Below, piece after piece: positions 55,333 to 64,000 of a DNA stretch of 64,000 nt. The stretch spans positions 775,392-839,391 of the forward strand of contig JAAOOA010000186.1 in assembly GCA_012861695.1 (NCBI GenBank). The letters run 5' to 3'. The notes under the pieces are model-generated. The model searched no databases, was not told the DNA's origin, and saw nothing but the letters and a program-made list of their open reading frames with translations. Within the stretch, counting starts at the first letter, position 1. Every line of letters begins with the position of its first letter. Position numbers and translations under genes: made by a program. Source of the stretch: Trematomus loennbergii (lineage: Eukaryota > Chordata > Actinopteri > Perciformes > Nototheniidae).

Positions 55333-55367
<35 letters not shown>

Positions 55368-56102
55368 TTCCACTGCAGGGCCTCGCTCGGCTTAGTACGG
55401 TATGGCTAGGCCTCGTTCACTTTATGCTGCATTTCCATTACAGTTTAGGAACTGGGGCAGTAACTATAGTAACGCAGTGTAGGCGGAGCCGTGACGTCAT
55501 CTTCAATGCGAAACACAAAACCAACATCAGCCGTTAGCTGTTAGCACTCAGAGCTCACAGCTCCTCATATCTGTTCAGAAACTAGACAAAAGTTAATCAA
55601 GTACAAACCACAGACTGCCTGTGTCATGGAGAATACAGTCGCTGCTTTATTTATGTCTGTATAGGCCGTTGTTGTGAGTGTGGACGGTCGGAGCAATACT
55701 GCGTTAGCTTAGCCAATCTCCATCTAGAAAAAACACGAATTTTAAAAGGTTTTTCGCCTGCCGTCTGTCTGCAGACTTGACAAAGCATTAATTCATGATT
55801 TTTACTAACCGGTATCAGTATGTTGTTACTTCGTTATTTGAAACGTGTATTACAATTAAATCACGGTCAAATATGTCCATCTTGTTGTAGTTGTAGCCCC
55901 CTTGCCAGCGATTCTCTCACTAGTTTTAGCATACTCAGCCCGTTGTTGGCCCGGAAAGAACCTCGATTTTGGAGAGCCAGAAAACTGTGAAAAAGTACCT
56001 GCTAGCCGGAACTACGCCAAGTGGAAACGCAACCAAAAACGGGCCGGGCACGGCACGGCAACACTTAAAACCGTGCTGTAGTGGAAATGCGCCATAAGTT
56101 GG

Positions 56103-56134
<32 letters not shown>

Positions 56135-56737
56135 TGGTAGCGGTAGCGTAGCGGTAGCAGTGGCAGTGGCAGTGGCAGTGGCAGTGGGCAGTGGTAGTGG
56201 TAGCAGTAGCAGTGGCAGTGGTAGTGGTAGTGGTAGTGGTAGCGGTAGCAGTGGCAGTGGTAGTGGTAGTAGTAGTAGTGGCAGTGGCAGTGGTAGCGGT
56301 AGCGGTAGCGGTAGCGTAGCGGTAGCGGCAGCGGCAGCGGCAGCGGCAGCGGCAGCGGCAGCGGCAGCGGTAGCGGTAGTGGTAGCAGTGGTAGTGGTAG
56401 CAGTAGCAGTGGCAGTGAGTGGTAGCAGTAGCAGTAGCAGTGGTAGTGGTATGGTAGTAGTAGCAGTGGTAGTGGTAGTGGTAGTGGTAGTGGTAGCAGT
56501 AGCAGTAGCAGTGGCAGTGGTAGTGGTAGCAGTAGCAGTAGCAGTAGCAGTGGTAGTGGTAGTGGTAGTAGTAGTAGTAGCAGTGGTAGTGGTAGTGGTA
56601 GTGGTAGTGGTAGCAGTAGCAGTAGTAGTGTAGTGGTAGTGGTAGCAGTAGCAGTGGCAGTGGCAGTGGTAGTGGTAGTAGTAGTAGTAGTAGTGGCAGT
56701 GGTAGTGGTAGTAGTAGCGGTAGCGGTAGCAGTAGTA

Positions 56738-56775
<38 letters not shown>

Positions 56776-56777
56776 TA
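55241..56777 (+). repeat. (AGT)n-based trinucleotide array split by an insertion
   Basis: 55241-55366 and 56101-56777 are GTA/GTG/GCA/GCG triplet mixes. The second part is about 680 bp and gives Ser-Gly, Val-Val and Thr-Thr frames that are not genes. Confidence 0.95.
55367..56094. mobile_element. MITE-like element inside the trinucleotide array
   Basis: Starts TTTCCACTGCAGGGCCT and ends GCTGTAGTGGAAATGCGCCA, imperfect inverted ends. Interior with no coding motif. AGT repeat on both sides. Confidence 0.6.
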
Positions 56778-57089
56778 GTAAACTGGATTAAAATGGAGCA
56801 TGGTGTGTTTACATGCAGTCAGTCTCATTTCTGTTTACAGTCTACAGCAAGTTGAATTATGTATCGCTCAGGCCGGCAGCAACACAACGACCTTGGATCT
56901 GTTTCCAATGCGACCATTATCTAAAGAAGCAATCAAATCTTCTTCTCCTTATCGTCGTTTCAGCTGATTTACGCGCCCCACATTCACTCTGACACGGGAG
57001 AATAATCGATTTTCACACCCGTCACATTGTGAGGGAGGGATGTGAAGGGGCTTTATTTAATGACATCTCCTTTATGAACACACACTCCT

Positions 57090-57200
57090 GAATGTCACAC
57101 ACACTCCTTAAGTGACACACACTCCTTTATGTCACACACACTCCTGAATGAGACACACACTCCTGAATGAGACACACACTCCTGAATGCAGAGTGTGTGT
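57090..57200 (+). repeat. CACACACTCCTGAATG tandem repeat
   Basis: About five units of 17-18 bp ending in an inverted GAGTGTGTGTCTCATT. Confidence 0.85.
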
Positions 57201-57451
57201 CTCATTTAAGAGTGCATTGAAGACCTACATTTTTAACAACAGACAACAGCGTTTTGTGATATTGGGCGAAAGAGAGAGCAGAGTGTGTCACAGGGGGATC
57301 AATTCAGTCATGTGACCTTCCCCCAACGAAAGGCAAGAGGAAGAAGAAAGACAATGAAAAAGGGAGATGATGGCATTGTGAGGCAACTTGCTGACATGAC
57401 AGTGTCTTCTTACAAGTCCTAACCTTACAGTTTTCACCCAGAGGGCGGACA

Positions 57452-57483
57452 CACACAAACACACACACACACACACAACACAC

Positions 57484-57516
<33 letters not shown>

Positions 57517-57537
57517 ACACACACACACACACAACCA

Positions 57538-57568
<31 letters not shown>

Positions 57569-57610
57569 CACACACACACACCACACACACACACCACACA
57601 ACCACACACA

Positions 57611-57644
<34 letters not shown>

Positions 57645-57685
57645 ACACACACAACACACACACACACACACCACACACACACACA

Positions 57686-57755
<70 letters not shown>

Positions 57756-57759
57756 CACC
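57452..57759 (+). repeat. (CA)n microsatellite
   Basis: About 300 bp of CA with CCACA and AACA interruptions. Confidence 0.97.
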
Positions 57760-58381
57760 CTCTCATGTTTCATCATGTCCACTAAAGAGCGTCTGCATGC
57801 TATTTTGGTTGAAGGTGCAGCAGCCAGAAAGACAGACAGAGCAGGAAGAACAAGACCAAAAATAAGGGGCTGCTGATTTTCAGGATTTTAGCCTTAGCAG
57901 ACCATTGACATGCACTAAAACCGAACAGCACAGAAATATAACAGGGCCTCTTTAAAGAGTTATGTTGTCTTACTAAATGGTCAAAAAGTGAAGTACATGT
58001 TTTATTTTTGCAACTTTTTTAAAAGATTTTACGTTTAATTTTTTGCTGCAATGTATACCGGTGAAAAATATTGTCCTGCTTCCTTTCAACAAATGTGTAT
58101 CTGCCCTGAAAGAAAACAAGTGGTTGTTCCCTAGATGTATCACTGAAAGATGGATAATGATTTAAAATATACTTTTTACTTTTATGGAGCATCTGCTATT
58201 TTAGTCATATTTCTGTGTTTCAGGTTGGAAGTTGCCACATCATCTTCTCATGAGATTCAGCAGAGTTTGCACCGTAATGCATTTCAAGAATAAAACACGA
58301 AATGTGTGTTTGAGAAGTTAAAGGATGCATGACCTCCATGACTTCATGTCTCTGCTACAGAGACTGGTCAGTGGTGTGTGA

Positions 58382-59270
<889 letters not shown>

Positions 59271-59279
59271 GAGAGTGAT

Positions 59280-60755
59280 GATTTGCATGTGATTTAATGA
59301 AAGTAACACTCTGCTGAATGGATTTATCAACATATCGCAGGGCTTTCATGAACTGAGAGGCTTTCATACATTAAAGCAGCCGTGTACAACAGACACAGGG
59401 ATTTTTTGCATGAGTAACCTTGGGAGAGGACTGGTTATTGCATGATTGTGCATTAATCTTCAGGTGATAATGAAAAAGGCTCTATATGGAGGGCTTATAC
59501 AGGTGCGTACTATAGGAGAAGAAGAGCTAGAGAGATGGATATCAAGAGGGGGAAAGGAGGAAGGTAAAGACAGGTAGTAAACTTCTGCTTTAAGTCAGAC
59601 TATAATAGCCTACTATTTATCATGCAAAAGCCTCTTAAATGTGAACAACTGCTGCTTTCCTAGGTTTTAAATCATACTAACGTGCATATCTTTGGGGTTT
59701 ATGTCTTAGTTTGTGACAAAAAGAAATGTAATGACATAAACTTCTTAAAAATTAACAATGTTTAGTTGTTTGACAGAAAAATAAATCCAACGTTACTAAT
59801 ATTTAATGAAAATGGCGTTTTCATACTCCCAAATATGGGTATTTCCTGCTTTTTAATGTATTAATTCAAATTAAAAGTGAATATCTTTGGGGTTTGTCTT
59901 TATTTCTGACAAAACAAGACATTTAAAGACATAAACGTGGACTTTGAGTAACTAGGATTGACATGTTTCTCAAAACAATACAAATTATTCAAGAATTATT
60001 TGTATTAATGCCATGTTCAGCGTCTCAAATAAGGACATTTCCTGCTTTTTAATGATTTATATCTTACTAAAGCCTTGTTTTTTGGCAGAACAGGACATTT
60101 AAAGACACTGGGATGGACCTTTCAGACTCCTAAGATGACCTGGACATCAACATTTTGTAGCATTTGAATAACAAAGTGGTGCAAAACTAGATTTAAAGTT
60201 TTAAATGCATGCTATACCAATGCACACACGTTCATATTACAGTCAATGAAAGCTCTCTTCAGGCAGAGCAGTGGGCGCTGAGAGGTTAAAGTGTGTATGA
60301 AGTGTGGGCAGCATGAGGGGAATACTTTAATGGATGAAGCAGTTTGATCCTGAGAGTACAGACAGATTCAGAGGAAGGCTTTATCTCCACTTCTGAGAAC
60401 AGGAACATCAAAGACTCACTGACGTTACATCTGTGTTCAGGCGTTACTGTTATAATCCCTCTAAAGAGAGACATGACGGGTCAGATCTGAATCTTACGTC
60501 TGAGTTGATCCCATTCATACATCTCCCCTTCATGCTCCACAAGACTGATGGGGACTTTGACATGTCCTCTCTAAAGCACGAAGCAAATGGCCGAATCTTT
60601 ACAAACACTGTAATCAAACTTTCATGCAACCTGCTCTACTTTCTTTCCCAGCAGGGGGTCCCTGATTACATATTTAGAAAATACTGAGAGAAGATTGTTG
60701 GGGGTTTGTTTATGTTTACCCAGCTGCAGGAGGGAGACTTCTGGAAGTGGTGGAC
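59280..60755. other. slco5a1 intron, mostly unique
   Basis: TTTGGGGTTTATGTCTT and ACATTTAAAGACATAAACGT motifs recur at about 59690, 59885 and 60080, suggesting a degenerate about 195-bp tandem duplication. No exon. Confidence 0.5.
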
Positions 60756-60765
60756 ATGTTTTTAC

Positions 60766-61190
60766 TCACTCATTGATTTTGTGTCTTCTTGTTCTATCAA
60801 TAACAACAAGGATATGAAGAAGCACAGAAACAACAAGGAATGAAGGATTAGAAGAAACAGAAAATGAAGAAGGAGAAGGAGAAACTTGTTGAGTCATCTG
60901 CATACTAACAATTTTGGCTTGTTCTAACACTAATGGTAGGTCATTTGTAAAAATAGAAAATAAAAGTGGTCCCAAACTACTACCCTGAGGTACTCCACAA
61001 GTGACTTTCTTCACCTTTGACAGACTTCCATTGAAAAAAACAGTTTGACTTCGATTGGTCAGGTGACTTTCTAACCACCTCAGCGTATCAAAATTAAAAC
61101 CATATTGTTCCAGCTTGTGTAACAACAAAGAATGGTCAATGACATCAAAAGCAGAACTAAAATCAAGTACTACTGCCCCACTAACTTCCT
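60766..61190 (-). pseudogene. non-LTR retrotransposon (LINE) reverse transcriptase fragment
   Basis: On the - strand, AVVLDFSSAFDVIDHSLLLH (RT block A), then LTNRSQTVFFNGS and VTCGVPQGSSLGPLLFSIFT, NDLP (RT block B). The catalytic YADD block is not intact: the frame reads KIVSMQMTQQ where L-Y-A-D-D-T is expected, consistent with a frameshift. It is a dead, 5'- and 3'-truncated copy of a LINE in the L2/CR1/Rex group. Confidence 0.85.
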
Positions 61191-61199
61191 ATTATCTAG

Positions 61200-62555
61200 T
61201 TCGCCCTTCCAGTCATCTGTCATTTGTGTTAAAGTGGTGCAAAACAACAACAACAACAACAAGTAGAAGAAGTAGAAGAAGCCACTTCATTAATGCCACA
61301 AAGGGAGAGTCAGTTTGAGTTTTTCTAAGATCTTAAGAGCTTCTATATCAGAAAAAGTGAATCTTTCTTCACAGCCAGATCTCCCCTGAGCTCCTTCACT
61401 CTGCATCACAGGCTGATTCTGGTGATCCTGGTGCTAACGTCAGGCTTCTGGACCTGCCCTGACAGCAAAAGACCCAGAGATCTGCTGCTGCTGAACCCCA
61501 ACAGAATGTATGTGAGGAGCTGGAGGACGGCTGAATGCTGAGAAAAACACAGAAGGGCAAATCTGCAGAAAACTTGAACGGAGAACAACGTGAGGGAGGG
61601 TCAGAAAACACTGAGACCGGGCCTCTACATCCGTCACTGTCAGAGCGACTAACGCTGCGTTCGGGACAAAACATTTCAAATCTGAGTTCAGAGAATGCTT
61701 CAGGATTTAAATCTGATCAAGTGGGGTTTGTTCTGGAAAACTAGTGTGATTGACTTTGAAGGAAACTGTGTTTTTGTTCATTTCTGGGTATTTTAAAAAC
61801 AAAGGGGTTTACTGCATTGGACTCCTTTTATTCCTTTGTAATTACTGTGATTCGTGTCTCCTTACTTATACTGTCTGTTGCATATGTTATCGAGGCTTTC
61901 TGACTGCAACCAAGGCCATTCATTCATCTCAGAAAAAGTCTCTTATAAGACTAACCTGATAAAGCCTTTAGTAAACAGCCCTGTATATAAAACTAAAGAT
62001 CGATCGAGCCGTGATTCACATTCAGTTTCCTCTTCCCTCCTGCCAGAGAAAAGGTATTTTTATGAATGCTTTGAGGAGAAGTTGTCACCATCACTGGCAG
62101 CGGTATAACGTGTTATTTTTCAGACATTTATTTCACTTTTTGTGACAGGCCAATCAAACCTACACAGATCTCTTTCACTGGCTTTCTGAAGGGAACTCAA
62201 AAAGGCAGAAATGTGCTAATTCATCCGACTAATATTCCTCAGATAGCTCTCACACACTAAATGCTTTTGCACTGTACCTAATTCCAATCCATCATTTAAT
62301 TTGGTGTGTTTCCCCTAATACATCTCTCTTTGTGACCTATTCCTTTCGCAACACTACAGAAATACACAGTTGCTCACTAATTGCTCTAATTAGTTATTTA
62401 AAAAAGTGCAGTTTCGAGCATTTTCCCCTCAATGAAAGCTCCTCTTTAGGGTCAGTATGTACCGTGCAAACATCCAGAACACGATGCACAGAGAGTCCGC
62501 TGTTCACCTTGTTATGTACACCTACTTTCTGGCCAAGCTGCTAAAACAAACAACA
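61200..62555. other. slco5a1 intron, unique sequence
   Basis: Short (CAA)n and (AAG)n runs at 61243-61280. No exon recognised on either strand. Confidence 0.55.
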
Positions 62556-62559
62556 TGAT

Positions 62560-62708
62560 CTTCTAGGTTAGGATTAGTCATCAGATTTGAGATTACGGGA
62601 GAATTCAAGGTTTCTAACGGCATTTTTAGGTGGAAAATGAGCGATTTGAGTCGATAGGAGGAAGAGGACAGAAGCTTATACAGTTATGTTGGAGATACTT
62701 GCTTCATT

Positions 62709-62783
<75 letters not shown>

Positions 62784-63025
62784 ACCCTGTTTGTCTGTGC
62801 ATGAATAATGTTCCAGACTTCTAAGTTACGGGTAAATTCAAGGTTTTTTAAAGGTGAAAAAAAATAGCAGTTTGAGTCAGAACAGAAGCGTATACAGTTA
62901 TTTTGCCGATACTTTGGATCCAAACTGTGTCTTTTTGAAACACACACTCACACACACACAAAAACACACACCACTTCTGTCACCACCCTGTTTGTTGTGA
63001 ATGCATAATGTTCGAGCACTGAGAG
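62560..63025 (+). repeat. tandem duplication of a diverged about 220-bp segment
   Basis: AATTCAAGGTTT, CAGAAGC.TATACAGTTAT and CCACCCTGTTTGT..GTG.ATG.ATAATGTTC occur in the same order starting about 62580 and 62800. Each copy contains or borders a CA tract. Confidence 0.7.
62710..62782 (+). repeat. (CA)n microsatellite
   Basis: Pure CA run. Confidence 0.96.
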
Positions 63026-63106
63026 GCTGGCAGATAATCTTACAGATGGTAAAAGGGGGCCATGAATAGGGCATCTGGGCTGGGGGGGTATCACCACATA
63101 ATACTG

Positions 63107-63107
63107 A

Positions 63108-63171
<64 letters not shown>

Positions 63172-63217
63172 TGGTGTGTGTGTGTGTGTGTGTGTGTGTT
63201 GTGTGTGTGTGTGTGTG
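63107..63217 (+). repeat. (GT)n microsatellite
   Basis: GT run with two short interruptions. Confidence 0.96.
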
Positions 63218-63288
63218 GATTTAAAGTGTGTGTGTAGGGCTTAGGTAGTTTGCCACAAGCTTGCACCTGCAGCTTTTCAGCCCATTGA

Positions 63289-63321
63289 CAGGCAGCAATA
63301 TTGAGACAATATTGCTGCCTG
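63289..63321. repeat. perfect 15-bp-arm hairpin
   Basis: CAGGCAGCAATATTG, loop AGA, then the exact reverse complement. Confidence 0.93.
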
Positions 63322-63845
63322 TGTTTTAAAAATCTGTCCTTTCATACTGAGCTCAGTTTCCCTGTGAGAAAATTGGATTTCCTGCTATCTTAAAGGATAA
63401 AAGGCTTAATTTAATATATAAAAAACGGAGCTTATGTGATCTTAAACATGAATCTAGAATACTTTGATGAATATCCGTTAGAATATAATAACTGTGGCAG
63501 AGCACGCAGCAGATGGAGCGACTTCCATATCAATTAATCTGCCAATTAATGTCTAGATTAAGGGTTTTGGAATACAGGAATACATCATGTCAGGAAAAAG
63601 GGAAGAATGTCGATCCCAGTTCCTCAAAATCCACAGTAATGTCAGTAAATGTTCAGTTGTCAGTCCAAAACCAAGATATTCACTTTACTATGAAACACAA
63701 ACAGAGGAAAGTAGAAAACCTGCTCTATATATATATATAATGTGACTGCTGCACAGATGCATGCTTGCAGGAAAAACCAACACATACCGCTGCCTCCTGC
63801 AAACACTTGTGCTCACTCAACCCCCAGCTGCACACACATACACAC

Positions 63846-63881
<36 letters not shown>

Positions 63882-64000
63882 CTCTAAACAGCTGCTCTCA
63901 CCATTTAACCGTCTACCAACAACCAGGCGCCCCAAAATGTAAAACCCACAGCCGGAGGAACAAAAGCCTGACGAGGAATTAGCATTAAGAGCAGCAGGCT
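63322..64000. other. slco5a1 intron, unique sequence to window end
   Basis: A short (TA)n at about 63726 and a (CA)n at 63850-63880. No exon. Confidence 0.55.

Noticed and set aside
55935..56828. 297-residue Tyr/Thr/Leu frame and 157-residue Ser-Gly frame
   Set aside because: Triplet-repeat translation.
60286..60687. Small open frames at 60286-60474 and 60433-60687
   Set aside because: No recognisable motif, no splice context and no repeat signature.

Overview
This is a vertebrate, almost certainly teleost fish, genomic window. Coding sequence is split into short exons with consensus GT/AG splice sites. The introns are crowded with (CA)n/(GT)n microsatellites, minisatellites, tRNA-derived SINEs, LINE fragments and small non-autonomous DNA transposons of fish type. 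I see no bacterial, plasmid or complete viral content.

Two convergent protein genes occupy the window. On the + strand, about 0.97-20.2 kb (3'UTR perhaps to about 21.7 kb), lie the last 15 coding exons of sulf1. It encodes an extracellular heparan sulfate 6-O-endosulfatase. The exons cover the end of the sulfatase domain, the hydrophilic domain and the C-terminal domain. On the - strand, from 44.35 kb down to 24.45 kb, lie the last nine coding exons of slco5a1, an OATP-family organic-anion-transporter-like membrane protein. The first coding part of sulf1 lies left of position 1, and that of slco5a1 lies right of 64,000. The tail-to-tail SULF1-SLCO5A1 order is the one I know from human chromosome 8q13, and it supports both identifications.

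Layout: 1-20 kb, sulf1 exons separated by tandem repeats, several touching splice sites; 20-24.4 kb, convergent 3' ends; 24.4-44.4 kb, slco5a1 exons with nested transposons in the introns; 44.4-64 kb, one large slco5a1 intron with a 2.2-kb 12-bp satellite, a 3.9-kb 10/12-bp satellite, trinucleotide and dinucleotide arrays, a hAT-like element with a BED-finger remnant and a LINE reverse-transcriptase fragment.

Most interesting points. (1) The sulf1 3' end has a 34-nt frame-switching microexon. Including it gives the standard short C-terminus; skipping it opens a second, protein-like reading frame in the last exon that resembles an extended SULF1 tail I recall from other vertebrates. (2) Five of 24 coding exons carry a single-base deletion relative to the expected frame while all splice sites are intact, which suggests base-calling errors rather than pseudogenes. 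(3) There are at least three nested transposon stacks, one with an uninterrupted relative of its outermost layer in the same window.

Nearly all of the long open frames made of His-Thr, Cys-Val, Pro-Ser-His, Gly-Leu-Glu or Ser-Gly repeats are translations of simple repeats and are not annotated as genes.
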